NCBI RefSeq assembly: GCF_003160695.1
Contig: NZ_QGDD01000002.1
Coordinates: 434,001 to 498,000 of the forward strand
Length of the DNA: 64,000 nucleotides
Direction: 5' to 3'
Source: Nocardioides silvaticus
GTDB lineage: Bacteria > Actinomycetota > Actinomycetes > Propionibacteriales > Nocardioidaceae
This document shows positions 47,222 through 56,039 of this stretch, piece by piece. Position 1 is the stretch's first letter. Each line of letters starts with the position of its first letter. The translations under genes were made by a program, and so were the position numbers. The notes below the pieces were generated by a model. The model did no database searches, was not told the DNA's origin, and worked only from the letters and a program-made list of their open reading frames with translations.

Positions 47222-47324
47222 CCGGGCTCGCGGAGCGCGACTCGAACGAAGCCGGGCGACCTACCAGCCCGCTGTCGGGGAGGTGCGCCAGCGGAAGATG
47301 TCCGAGCGAGGGCGGTCGCGCGCA

Positions 47325-47368
47325 ACGTCCTACGGTGCGGGCCATGGGGAGCCCCAAGCGTAGGACGT
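47325..47368. repeat. Nested inverted repeat after the ABC-F gene
   Basis: ACGTCCTACG (47325-47334) and CGTAGGACGT (47359-47368) are perfect 10-bp arms. The 24-base loop contains a second small stem, GGGC pairing with GCCC around CATGGGGA. It lies about 100 bases after the ABC-F stop in a 260-base gap that otherwise shows no gene. It may be a terminator or a structured RNA element. Confidence 0.5.
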
Positions 47369-47481
47369 AAGGCGGATCTGTTCCCTCACTCCCGCCCTCT
47401 ATTGCCGAACGGCGTGCGCGCGGAGCAGCACGCTACCGCCGCATGAGGCGCGCAAGGATGCCGAGAAGCGTGCGCATCTAG

Positions 47482-48186
47482 CTAGTCGTCGCTCTCGATA
47501 CGACGCCTGTTTCGCTCGGCGTTCCTGAGGGCCTTGCGGACGTACTCGTCGTCCTGCTTTGCCCGGGCCTCCGGCTCCTCCCTCTTAGCCGCGCGCCCTC
47601 GGCGCTGATCCTCATAGACGTCCTCTTGCACCTGCTCCGGGGGCCGAACGCCCGTGGCTATGGCCGGCACGTCGGTGCCGTCGAACAGTGCGGGCCACGT
47701 TCTGCGGAGCCAGTCCTGTTCGTCGCGGTCCAACGCTGCCCAGTGCTTTGCGATGATGCGGGCCACCTCCGCATGGAGCCCGTGGCGTACCGCGAACCTG
47801 ATCGCGCTGGGCAACTCGTAGGGATCCCAGGTTGTTTCGCGCCTCCTGCGTCCGAGCTTTCGGTCCAACCACTCGAAAACTGCTTCAGCCGCGTCGGCTG
47901 TCCCACTCTCCGCCAGCTCGGAGGCCGCCTTCCCCTGAACCTCGATCGAGCGCGACCGCAGCGCCTCCGAAAGCACATCCGTCGCTGCGGGTCCGCAGCG
48001 ACGAGCGAGCGCGTGGAGGGCGTTTGAGCGTGCCGCGCCCATCTCCGAGGTGTAGAGCCCTCGCAACTGGATGGGGGCTTCGCTGCCGACGGAGTCGGCC
48101 AAGGCGTTGAACAGGACTGCCCGGTCATCGCCCTTGGCGTAACGCAACGCCCTCAGCAGGTCTGCGTCACGCCATCGCCCGGCCAC
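47482..48186 (-). CDS. HEAT-repeat-like protein of unknown function
   Basis: The 234-residue product consists of short helical repeats in the first 130 residues (RDADLLRALRYAKGDDRAVL, ARSNALHALARRCGPAATDV, SIEVQGKAASELAESGTADA), as in HEAT/armadillo proteins, and ends in a highly charged Arg/Glu/Lys tail. GTG 48186 is chosen by the onset of repeat-like sequence and a CAGGAT box six bases upstream. Codon choice is less GC-extreme than in neighbours (for example GTT, TCA and CGA codons), which may reflect horizontal origin. No function is assigned. Confidence 0.62.
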   Translation of the reverse strand: MAGRWRDADLLRALRYAKGDDRAVLFNALADSVGSEAPIQLRGLYTSEMGAARSNALHALARRCGPAATDVLSEALRSRSIEVQGKAASELAESGTADAAEAVFEWLDRKLGRRRRETTWDPYELPSAIRFAVRHGLHAEVARIIAKHWAALDRDEQDWLRRTWPALFDGTDVPAIATGVRPPEQVQEDVYEDQRRGRAAKREEPEARAKQDDEYVRKALRNAERNRRRIESDD

Positions 48187-48419
48187 CCGCCTATCCTGCC
48201 GAATGCGGCCGATCGGTCCACTCCAGCCCGCGCGAAAACTTGCCCGTTGCTGCCGCAGTGGGTGCGCGCGGATGTCACGCGTCGGGGCGCTTCGCGGGCC
48301 GCCGATGACGCGGGTAAGGATGGCGAGCCGGAGCCGGCGATCGGCACGCTCCAACTCAGCCGACACGCCTGAGCCACAAGGTGCGTGCGCGCGGCGGCAC
48401 GCCACTGCCGCGACCGTCG

Positions 48420-48620
48420 TCACACGAGCGATGCCTTCGGAGCGCGCGATCGTCGAGAGCGTTGAACGATGAGACACGTCCCCGCGACCAGGGCCACTAG
48501 CCACAGGCCTAGTTCGACGAGTCCGACGCCGAATCCCAGTGCTCCCAAGACGGCGAGCATGACGAGCGCGAACGCGGCCAGCTTCAGCGCGAGACTGGGT
48601 CCGGGTCCTTGGTTCGTCAT
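48420..48620 (-). CDS. Small membrane protein (two segments)
   Basis: The 66-residue product has a short N-terminal tail (MTNQGPGPSLALK), two hydrophobic segments (about 11-30 and 34-52) and a basic end RSRRSRAPK. No family is recognised. TAGGGT (complement of 48627-48632) ends six bases before the ATG, the leaderless arrangement of many genes here, which supports it as real. The gaps on both sides (233 and 214 bases) show no other gene. Confidence 0.55.
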   Translation of the reverse strand: MTNQGPGPSLALKLAAFALVMLAVLGALGFGVGLVELGLWLVALVAGTCLIVQRSRRSRAPKASLV

Positions 48621-48834
48621 GCCGGAACCCTAGGCGATGACCCAGCACGCCAGGGCCGATCGGCGCGTGCTCAACGGGTAATGACCGGTCGACGTGGCAC
48701 CCCGATTGGCACCGACATCGTCGTCGCTGCCGAGCTAGCCGTGCTTCTGGTGGTGTTCGGCGGGTCTGCCTCACCGACTCGTGTCCGGTCCTCGCGCCCG
48801 GTCTGGCGGCGGGAGGCTCGGGTATCGAACGAGC

Positions 48835-48975
48835 ATGACCACCACGCCCTCTGAACCCAGTCCCGATCCTGACGTCGTCCCGAGTGGCGACCCGAGTCCG
48901 ATATCGACGCCGGACCCCGAGCCGGGCGAGGACCCCGGTGCACCTCCCGCCCCGGAGGTCGAGCCGCCCGCCTGA
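48835..48975 (+). CDS. Small Pro/Asp/Glu-rich disordered protein
   Basis: The 46-residue product starts MTTTPSEPSPDPDVVPSGD and continues as low-complexity Pro, Asp, Glu and Ser to the end, so it should be unfolded and acidic. GGGTATCGA (48820-48828) precedes the ATG; read as TATCGA with a six-base gap it fits the leaderless pattern, and as GGGTAT it fits a stress-sigma -10. It is convergent with the large permease gene. It could be a chance frame; promoter context favours a gene. Confidence 0.45.
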   Translation: MTTTPSEPSPDPDVVPSGDPSPISTPDPEPGEDPGAPPAPEVEPPA

Positions 48976-49000
48976 GCCGTCGCACCAGGTACGACGACGC

Positions 49001-51544
49001 TCACTCCTCGGCGATCGCTTCGAGCACGTTCATCCGGGACGCTCGGATCGACGGGACGACCGCGGCGAGCACGCCGACCACGACGGCGATGGCGAGGAAC
49101 ACCACGAGCTGGGTGAACGGCAGCGCGAGGCTGGAGAGGTCCTCCTTCAGCGTCTCCCGCAGGGACACCCCGACCACGAGCCCCAGGCCGAGTCCGAGCA
49201 CGGCGCCGAGCAGCGCGATCGCCACCGACTCCAGCGTGATCATCCGCCGCAGCCGGCTCCGGCTCATGCCGATGGCGCGCAGCAGGCCGACCTCGCGGGT
49301 GCGCTCGATGACGCTGAGACCGAGGGTGTTCACGATGCCGAAGACCGCGATGATGATCGCGAGCGCGAGCAGGCCGTAGATCATGTAGAGCAGCTGGTTG
49401 ACCTGGTCGCGGATGGAGTCGCTGAACTCCTCCTTGTCGTACACCGCGACGATCGGGACGTCGGACGCCGCGTCGTCGAGGTCGTTCTTCACGGTCTCGG
49501 CGTCGGCGCCGTCCTCGAGCAGGATGCTGATGGAGGTGTCCTGGCGGGCGAGGCCGGCCTGCTCGACCTGGTCGAGCGGGAAGCTGACCCAGGCGGTCAC
49601 CTCGGACGGCTTCACGATCCCGACGATCTCGAGCTCGAGCTTCTTGCCGCCGGGGAAGGTGAGCTCGATCGGGTCGCCGATCCCCACGCCGAGCTCGTCG
49701 GCGTACTCGTCGGCGACGAACGCCTCGGCACCCTGCACGTCGGTGGTGCCCTCCACGACGTCGAGGTCGTAGATGTCGTTGAAACGCTCGTCGTTGGCGG
49801 CGACGAACTCGGTCTCGCCGTCGATCTTGGCGCCGACGTACTGCTGCCGGCTGAGCACGGAGACGCCGTTGACGTCCGCGAGGTCGTCGCCGACGCTGGT
49901 CGAGAACGGCACGAAGTTCACGCTCTGCACGAGGTAGTCGGCAGTGAACTCCTCGTCGACCAGGTCGTCGATCGACTTGTTCATCGACGCGGCCAGCACG
50001 CCGATCGTCGAGACCAGCGCGAGGCCGATCATCAGCGCCGACGCGGTGGCGCCGGTACGACGCGCGTCCCGCAGCGCGTTCTCGCCCGCCAGCCGGCCCG
50101 GTGCGCCGAAGACCCGTGAGAACAGAGCGCGGCAGCCGACCAGGACCGGCTTGCCGATGATCGGGCTGATCACGGCGACCGTGATGATCCAGACCACGCC
50201 GCCGATGCCGACCCAGATCGCGTCCGGACCCGGCGCGCCGGCCACGCCCCACGCGACCAGCGCGGCGCCCACGAGCAGCAGCGCGCCGCCGATGGCCGCC
50301 CGTCGGCCCAGCGGGGCGGGAGCCTGCGGTGCCTCGGCGCGCATGGCCGCGACCGGGGCGACCCTGCCCGCCCGTCGGGACGGCAGGTAGGCGGCGACCA
50401 TCGTGACCGCGACGCCCACGACGTAGCTGATCACGACCGTGCCGACCGTCAGGTCGAGGGCGGCGCTGGAGATGTCGAGCCCGATGGCACGGAAGATGGA
50501 GGCCAGGCCGCGGGACAGCAGCAGCCCGAGCCCGATGCCGATGGTCGAGGCGAGGAACGACAGGACCAGCGCCTCCAGCAGCACCGATCGCGTCACCTGG
50601 TCGCGCGCGGCGCCCAGGGCCCGCATCAGTGCCAGCTCGCGGGAACGCTGCGCGACCAGGATCGAGAACGTGTTGAGGATGATGAAGCCGCCGACCAGCA
50701 CGGCGATCGCGGCGAAGACGATCAAGAAGATCTTGATGATCCCGAGGAACTCACCGATCGCGGCCTCCGACTCGTCGGCAACCTTGTCGCCGGTGACCGC
50801 CTCGAGGTCCTCGGGGATCACCTCCGCGGCCGCGTCGCGCAGCTCCTCTTGGGACACGCCCTCCGCGGCGGTCAGGCTGACCCGGTTGAACACGTCCTTC
50901 CCGTCGAGGAAGAGCCGCTGCGCGCCCTCGGTGGAGAAGATGAGCAGGGTCGCGCCGGCGGTCCCGCCACCGTTGAACTCCGCGGTTCCGACCAGGGTGG
51001 CCGTCTGCTCGATCTCGCCGTACGGCGCCAGCAGCTGCACCTCGTCGCCGAGCTCGTACTCGCCGTTCTCGGCCGCGCCGGTGTCGAGCACGATCTCCTG
51101 GTCGCTCTCGGGCCAGCGGCCGCTGTCGAGCTCGAGGATGTCCCCGCCGTCCATGTTGGGGCCGTCGTGGTAGTTGAAAGCGAGCGTCGGTGCGCCGGTG
51201 CCACCCACCAGGGTCCCGTCGGACGCGAGCAGGCTCATGCCGAAGCCGGCGACGTCGCCGTCGGCGCGGTCGACCTCGGGCAGCTCCTCGAGCTCGGCGA
51301 TCGTCTCGGGCGTCACCACGTTCTTCGGCGTGCCGGAGTAGCCGGCGTCGAACTCCGCGAAGTCCTTCGCCCGCACCACCCCGTCCGGCGTGGAGCCGTA
51401 GATGATGCCGTCGAACGTGGTCGAGAGCCCGTTGCTGAAGACGAGGACGCCGGAGAGGAACGCGACGCCGAGCACGATCGACAGCCCGCTCATGACGAGC
51501 CGGAGCTTGCGCGCCAGCAGGTTGCGCAGGGTGAGCCTGAACAT
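49001..51544 (-). CDS. FtsX-like ABC transporter permease (MacB/LolCE type, duplicated)
   Basis: The 847-residue membrane protein has the tandem architecture of large actinobacterial FtsX-family permeases: a first segment with FRLTLRNLLARKLRLVMSGL, an extracytoplasmic MacB-like domain (about 45-270), an FtsX core (about 275-400, with AQRSRELALMRALGAARDQV), a middle membrane block, a second periplasmic domain (about 510-700) and a second FtsX core (IERTREVGLLRAIGMSRSRL). It works with the ATPase coded directly upstream (one base gap). Such systems move lipids, lipoproteins or peptides out of the membrane or transmit force; the substrate is unknown. Confidence 0.92.
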   Translation of the reverse strand: MFRLTLRNLLARKLRLVMSGLSIVLGVAFLSGVLVFSNGLSTTFDGIIYGSTPDGVVRAKDFAEFDAGYSGTPKNVVTPETIAELEELPEVDRADGDVAGFGMSLLASDGTLVGGTGAPTLAFNYHDGPNMDGGDILELDSGRWPESDQEIVLDTGAAENGEYELGDEVQLLAPYGEIEQTATLVGTAEFNGGGTAGATLLIFSTEGAQRLFLDGKDVFNRVSLTAAEGVSQEELRDAAAEVIPEDLEAVTGDKVADESEAAIGEFLGIIKIFLIVFAAIAVLVGGFIILNTFSILVAQRSRELALMRALGAARDQVTRSVLLEALVLSFLASTIGIGLGLLLSRGLASIFRAIGLDISSAALDLTVGTVVISYVVGVAVTMVAAYLPSRRAGRVAPVAAMRAEAPQAPAPLGRRAAIGGALLLVGAALVAWGVAGAPGPDAIWVGIGGVVWIITVAVISPIIGKPVLVGCRALFSRVFGAPGRLAGENALRDARRTGATASALMIGLALVSTIGVLAASMNKSIDDLVDEEFTADYLVQSVNFVPFSTSVGDDLADVNGVSVLSRQQYVGAKIDGETEFVAANDERFNDIYDLDVVEGTTDVQGAEAFVADEYADELGVGIGDPIELTFPGGKKLELEIVGIVKPSEVTAWVSFPLDQVEQAGLARQDTSISILLEDGADAETVKNDLDDAASDVPIVAVYDKEEFSDSIRDQVNQLLYMIYGLLALAIIIAVFGIVNTLGLSVIERTREVGLLRAIGMSRSRLRRMITLESVAIALLGAVLGLGLGLVVGVSLRETLKEDLSSLALPFTQLVVFLAIAVVVGVLAAVVPSIRASRMNVLEAIAEE

Positions 51545-51545
51545 G

Positions 51546-52304
51546 TCAGCCGGCGGCGCGGGTCTGGAGCGCGGTCATGTGCTCGAGGATCTGCTCGCGG
51601 TCCGGGTCGGTGATCTCGTCGACCACCTGGCCATCGGCCAGGAAGATCACCCGGTCGCAGTACGACGCCGCGACCGCGTCGTGCGTGACCATCACGACCG
51701 TCTGCCCGAACTCGTCGACGCTGCGGCGCAGGAACGAGAGCACCTCCGCCCCGGACGTGCTGTCGAGGTTGCCGGTCGGCTCGTCGGCGAAGACGATCGA
51801 CGGCTTGCTCGCCAGTGCCCGGGCGCACGCCACCCGCTGCTGCTGGCCGCCCGACATCTCGCTCGGCCGGTGACCGAGCCGGTCGCGCAGCCCGACGGCG
51901 TCGACCACGGTGTCGAACCAGTCCTGGTCGACCTTGGCGCCGGCCAGGTCGAGCGGGAGCAGGATGTTCTCCTTCGCGGTGAGCGTCGGGATCAGGTTGA
52001 ACGCCTGGAACACGAAGCCGATCCGGTCCCGCCGTAGCGCGGTCAGCGCCTTGTCGTTGAGGCCGGCCAGCCCGGTGCCGTCGACCTCGATCGTCCCCGA
52101 GGTCGGGGTGTCGAGGGCGGCCAGGCAGTGCATCAGGGTCGACTTGCCGGATCCCGACGGACCCATGATCGCGGTGAACTTGCCGGCGTCGAGGTCGACG
52201 GTGACACCGGCGAGGGCGTGGACTTCCGACTGGCCGGACCCGTAGACCTTGCGCAGGTCGACGGCGCGTGCGGCAGCAGGCGGGCGGTGGGGGACGCTCG
52301 TCAT
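51546..52304 (-). CDS. ABC transporter ATP-binding protein (MacB/LolD type)
   Basis: The 252-residue ATPase has Walker [17 protein letters not shown]-loop FVFQAFNLIPTLTA, signature MSGGQQQRVACARAL, Walker B IVFADEPTGNLDS and switch His in VVMVTHDAVAA, all typical of LolD/MacB ATPases. It is followed by its permease after one base. The start ATG 52304 fits the family; the frame continues upstream only as a shadow of other genes. Confidence 0.94.
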   Translation of the reverse strand: MTSVPHRPPAAARAVDLRKVYGSGQSEVHALAGVTVDLDAGKFTAIMGPSGSGKSTLMHCLAALDTPTSGTIEVDGTGLAGLNDKALTALRRDRIGFVFQAFNLIPTLTAKENILLPLDLAGAKVDQDWFDTVVDAVGLRDRLGHRPSEMSGGQQQRVACARALASKPSIVFADEPTGNLDSTSGAEVLSFLRRSVDEFGQTVVMVTHDAVAASYCDRVIFLADGQVVDEITDPDREQILEHMTALQTRAAG

Positions 52305-52363
52305 GGCTACACCCTGCCCGATGCTGGGTGGTTGCGGCATCGGGATATGCCCTGATCCGGTAC

Positions 52364-53440
52364 TCAGGGCAACAGCAGGGCCGAGTCGCCGAACTCGTGC
52401 CAGAGGTAATGGGCGTCGACGGCTGCGGCGTAGGCCCGTTGGGTGAGCTCGCGACCGGCCACGGCCTCCACCAGGAGCAGGTGCGAGGCCTCGGGGTCGT
52501 GCCAGCCGGTGATCAGGCCGTCGACGACCCGGGGCGGGTCCTCGGGGGTCACCACCCGCGACGTCCAGCCGCGTGCGGCCACCACCCGGGCGCCGGGGCC
52601 GTCGTCCTCGACCGCGGACTCCAGCGCCCGGGTGACCGTGGTGCCGACCGCGACCACGCGGCCGCCGCCCGCCCGGACAGCGTTGACCGTGGCCGCCGTC
52701 GCGGCGCTCACCTCGAACCGCTCCGGCTGCGGCGCCTCGCCGGCCTCCTGGGACGACACGCCGGTGTGCAGGGTGACCGGGGCGACGACCACACCGTTCG
52801 CCACCAGGCGGGTGACCAGGTCGGCCGTGAACGGCCGGCCGGCCGACGGCATCTCCGCGCTGCCCGGCCGGTGCCCGAACACCGTCTGGTATTCGGTCAG
52901 CGGGAACCGGTCGGCCAGGTAGCCGTAGGAGATCGGTCGCCCGTAGCGCCGGGCGGTCGCCGACAGGTCGCCCTCCGGCTCGGCGTGCCAGAGCCGGTTG
53001 CCGGCGCCGGTGGGGGATGACCCGGGCTCGGGGTACGGCGCGACCAGCCGCACCCGCGCGCGACCGGCGGCGATCTCGAGGACGTCGCCGGGGCTGGCGT
53101 CGAGCACCGCCCGGTCGGCGTCCGGCGCCCGTCGTACCTCCACCACCCAGGAGCCGTCGGGGAGCGGCGTCGCCAGGTGCACGACGACCGGTCCGCGGCC
53201 GGCGAGGTGGGCGTCCAGCTGGGCCGCGACGGTCGCGGAGTCGTTGACCACCACCGCGTCGCCCGGTCGCAGGTGCTCGACCAGGTGGGCGAACCGGGCG
53301 TGGGTCAGGCCGTGCGCCCCGTCGGCGACCAGCAGGCGCACCCGGTCGCGGGCCACACCCCGGCGCTCGGCAGGGGCCGGCGCGAACGCGCTCCGCGGTG
53401 CGGTGAACGTGGTCGTGGGTCGCTCGTCGAGGAGTGTCAC
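52364..53440 (-). CDS. queA: QueA-like S-adenosylmethionine:tRNA ribosyltransferase-isomerase
   Basis: QueA transfers and isomerises the ribosyl group of SAM onto 7-aminomethyl-7-deazaguanine in tRNA. The 358-residue product has family signatures: LVADGAHGLTHARFAHLVEHL with GDAVVVNDSATVAAQL, then PISYGYL, the hallmark TEYQTVFGHRPGSAEMPSAG (usual form YQTVYA...GSVAAPTA), LHTGVSS and HEFGDSALLL. Several signature positions differ from classical QueA, and no other queuosine gene is nearby, so a changed substrate is possible. GTG 53440 follows directly after the stop of the SDR gene. Confidence 0.82.
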   Translation of the reverse strand: MTLLDERPTTTFTAPRSAFAPAPAERRGVARDRVRLLVADGAHGLTHARFAHLVEHLRPGDAVVVNDSATVAAQLDAHLAGRGPVVVHLATPLPDGSWVVEVRRAPDADRAVLDASPGDVLEIAAGRARVRLVAPYPEPGSSPTGAGNRLWHAEPEGDLSATARRYGRPISYGYLADRFPLTEYQTVFGHRPGSAEMPSAGRPFTADLVTRLVANGVVVAPVTLHTGVSSQEAGEAPQPERFEVSAATAATVNAVRAGGGRVVAVGTTVTRALESAVEDDGPGARVVAARGWTSRVVTPEDPPRVVDGLITGWHDPEASHLLLVEAVAGRELTQRAYAAAVDAHYLWHEFGDSALLLP

Positions 53441-54190
53441 TCAGACCACCGCCCCGAGGTCGCCGGCCTCGGCGTCCGTCGTCGTGCTCCGCAACGCCGG
53501 GAAGTCGGCGGCGCGGTAGCGGCCCGACGGCGGCCGGCTGGCCAGCAGCGCGAGCAGGTGCGGCACGACCGTCTCGGGCAGCGGCCGGTCGGAGATGTCC
53601 TCGCCGGGGAACCAGTCCTGGTGCATCTGGGTGCGCATGTCGCCGGGGTCGACGGCGTACGCCGTGATCGCGTCGTTCTCCGCTGCGAACGTCAACGTGA
53701 CGTGGTCGAGCCCCGCCTTCGAGGCGCTGTAGAGGCCCCAACCCGGGTAGTGCTGCACGGCGGCGTCGGAGGAGATCGAGAGCAGCACGCCGTGGGAGGC
53801 GGCGAGCGTCGGGAGGAGGAGCGAGGTCAGCACGAGTGGGGCGCCGACGTTGTGGCGCCAGACGTGCTGGAGGTCCTCGGGCGTGGTGTCAGCGAGCAGC
53901 CGGTGCCGGGTGTCGCCGGTCGCCGGCCCGAGCACGCTGGCGTTGTGGACCAGCAGGTCCAGCCGGCCGCGCCCGTCGACCGCGGCGCGGAGCGCGTCGC
54001 GGTGGTCGGCGTCGGTGACGTCGCCGGGGATCGCGGTGACGTGGTCGGCGCCGGGGAGGTCCCGGAGCCGGGCCAGCCGGTCCCGGTCGCGGCCGTCGGT
54101 GATGACGTGCCAGTCCCGGGAGCTGAGTGCGGCCACCAGTGCGCGGCCGAGGCCGGCGCTGCCGCCGGTGATGAGTGCAGTCTTCTTCAT
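53441..54190 (-). CDS. SDR family NAD(P)-dependent oxidoreductase
   Basis: The 249-residue protein has the cofactor loop TGGSAGLGRALVAAL, the NAG-like LVHNASVLGP, the catalytic Ser region LLSISSDAAV, and the active site Y-x-x-x-K in GLYSASKAGLDHV. ATG 54190 is chosen; ATG 54199 (MVDMKK...) is equally in frame. Upstream lie two tandem AACTTGAAGT palindromes like those of MerR-type or SoxR-like regulators. The queA-like gene follows with no gap. The substrate is unknown. Confidence 0.88.
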   Translation of the reverse strand: MKKTALITGGSAGLGRALVAALSSRDWHVITDGRDRDRLARLRDLPGADHVTAIPGDVTDADHRDALRAAVDGRGRLDLLVHNASVLGPATGDTRHRLLADTTPEDLQHVWRHNVGAPLVLTSLLLPTLAASHGVLLSISSDAAVQHYPGWGLYSASKAGLDHVTLTFAAENDAITAYAVDPGDMRTQMHQDWFPGEDISDRPLPETVVPHLLALLASRPPSGRYRAADFPALRSTTTDAEAGDLGAVV

Positions 54191-54204
54191 GTCCACCATG
54201 GTTG

Positions 54205-54226
54205 AACTTGAAGTTAACTTGAAGTC
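54205..54226. promoter_or_regulatory. Tandem palindrome resembling a MerR-family operator
   Basis: AACTT-G-AAGTT (54205-54215) is followed at once by AACTT-G-AAGTC (54216-54226), an 11-bp period. The centre AAGTTAACTT is a perfect 10-bp palindrome as in SoxR and AdhR sites, and TTGACT on the minus strand gives a good -35 element. It lies between the divergent SDR and GH9 genes and most probably controls the SDR. Confidence 0.5.
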
Positions 54227-54281
54227 AAGGCTTTCCTCGGAACCGGGTGCGGATCGCCGCCCGGGCGGGCAGCATGGGCTC

Positions 54282-56012
54282 ATGATCCGGCGCCGGCGCG
54301 CGACACGCGTCCTGTTGGTGGTCGTCGCGCTGTCGACCCTCGTCGCCTGCATGGAGGAGCCGTCGCGCGGCCACACGCCCGTGTCCGAGACGGTGGGGTC
54401 GGTCGACCAGGCCGCCGGCCCCCTCGTGGTCCGGGTGGCGTCGACCGCCGAGCCCGGCCGGGTGCCGCCCGCGGTCGTGGCGTCCGACGAGGCGCTGGGT
54501 GGCACCGGGTACGAGGTCCGCCGGGGACAGACCGTCGTCGCCGACGGTGAGCTCGAGCCCGTCGAGGCGCCGGCGGCACCGTGGGCCCACGCCGCGCTCG
54601 CCGACCTGGCGGCGATCGACGAGCCGGGCAGCTACACCGTGGTCGTCGACGGCACGACGTCGTCGACGATCGAGGTGGCCGACGACGCCTACCGGGACGT
54701 GCTCCTCTCGACGCTCACCATCTTCGACTCCAACGCCGACGGCAACGAGCCGTCGAGCTTCCACCGCCCCAGCCACCTCAACGACGTCCGGTCGAGGATC
54801 GCCAACGGTCCGCGCAAGGGGGAGCGGATCGACGTCGAGGGCGGCTGGATGGACGCTGGGGACCAGCTGAAGTTCACCGTTACCACCGCCTACTCGACAC
54901 TGATGCTCGAGCTCGCCGGCGCCAACCAGGGCGATCGGGACGGCATCCTCGACGCGTCGCGGATCGGGGTGCGCTGGCTGATGAAGGCGCGCCGGCGCGG
55001 CGTCTTCGTCGCCCAGGTCGGGCACACGAACGCCGACCACAACGCGGGCTTCCGCGACCCGACCGTGGACGACACCAGCGACGACCCGCGGCGGCGGGTT
55101 CGACCGTCCTACGTTCTGACGAAGGAATCCGGGGGTTCCGACGTCGCCGCGGCGGTCGCGGGTGCGCTGGCGAACGCCAGCCTTCGCCTCGGAGTCGTGC
55201 GCAGGCAGCGGGTCGTCCGGGAGGCGGAGTCGTGGTTGGCAGAGGCGCAGCGACTCCGCAAGGTCTGGCGGAACTGCTGCTACCAGCAAGACAGCTGGCG
55301 CGACGACGTCGCTGTCGCCCAGGCGAGCTTGTGGCGGGCGACCGGCAAGCGCTCGTACGCCCACGCGGCGCTGGCCTCGCTCGAGCGAGCGACCAGCGAC
55401 GGGGAGGAGAACTGGCTCGTGGCTGCGGACAGCTACCAGATGTCGGCGATCGCGGCTGCCGAGCTGTGCGGGGTGTTGCGGCCCGGGGACGCACCGGCAC
55501 CGGCGGCGGTGTCCGGGCCGGCTTGCCGGATCCTGCGTGCCGGTGGTGCGGCCTGGATCTACCAGGTCGACGACGACCCCGAGAACTCGACCGCCTTCGG
55601 CCGCGCCGGCTATGCCCAATGGGCCTCGGTGCGCCAGTCCGAGTCGGGCGCGATCGTGCTCGAGCTGGCCGGGCGGGCCGGCCTCGAGGACGCCGCTCCG
55701 GCGCTGCTGCGGGCGACCGGCTGGTTCCTCGGCGCCAACCCCTGGCAGCTGCGGTGGCAGGCCGAGGTCGGCGACGTGGAGCACCCCTACCACTGGGTGC
55801 AGGCGGTGGGCCGCGAGCTGAGCGGTGCCGTCGTCGGCGGGCCGGCGCCCCTGGGCGACATCAACGACAACCGCGAGGACGACGTCGCCCTGGGACCGTT
55901 CGACACCGAGGACCAGACCTACCAGGACCTGGCGGACGACTACGTGATGAACGAGGTCGGGATCGGCTACTCCGCGCCCGCCGCGCTGCATTTCGCCCTG
56001 ATCTCCGACTGA
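54282..56012 (+). CDS. Glycoside hydrolase family 9 lipoprotein (endoglucanase-like)
   Basis: The 576-residue product has a signal peptide with lipobox LVAC, an Ig-like CelD-N domain (about 48-140, VRVASTAEPGRVPPAVV... to GSYTVVVDG) and a GH9 catalytic domain. Family marks are GGWMDAGDQLKFTVTTAYS with the two catalytic-base Asp residues, FLGANPWQLRW, the HPYHWVQAVG-type block (EHPYHWVQAVG) and the proton-donor Glu in YVMNEVGIGYSAPAALHF. GH9 enzymes cut beta-1,4-glucans; here the enzyme would be anchored on the cell surface. No other polysaccharide genes are near. ATG 54282 fits the signal peptide. Confidence 0.86.
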   Translation: MIRRRRATRVLLVVVALSTLVACMEEPSRGHTPVSETVGSVDQAAGPLVVRVASTAEPGRVPPAVVASDEALGGTGYEVRRGQTVVADGELEPVEAPAAPWAHAALADLAAIDEPGSYTVVVDGTTSSTIEVADDAYRDVLLSTLTIFDSNADGNEPSSFHRPSHLNDVRSRIANGPRKGERIDVEGGWMDAGDQLKFTVTTAYSTLMLELAGANQGDRDGILDASRIGVRWLMKARRRGVFVAQVGHTNADHNAGFRDPTVDDTSDDPRRRVRPSYVLTKESGGSDVAAAVAGALANASLRLGVVRRQRVVREAESWLAEAQRLRKVWRNCCYQQDSWRDDVAVAQASLWRATGKRSYAHAALASLERATSDGEENWLVAADSYQMSAIAAAELCGVLRPGDAPAPAAVSGPACRILRAGGAAWIYQVDDDPENSTAFGRAGYAQWASVRQSESGAIVLELAGRAGLEDAAPALLRATGWFLGANPWQLRWQAEVGDVEHPYHWVQAVGRELSGAVVGGPAPLGDINDNREDDVALGPFDTEDQTYQDLADDYVMNEVGIGYSAPAALHFALISD

Positions 56013-56039
56013 CGCCGGCCGACGTGCCAGAGTTGGCCC

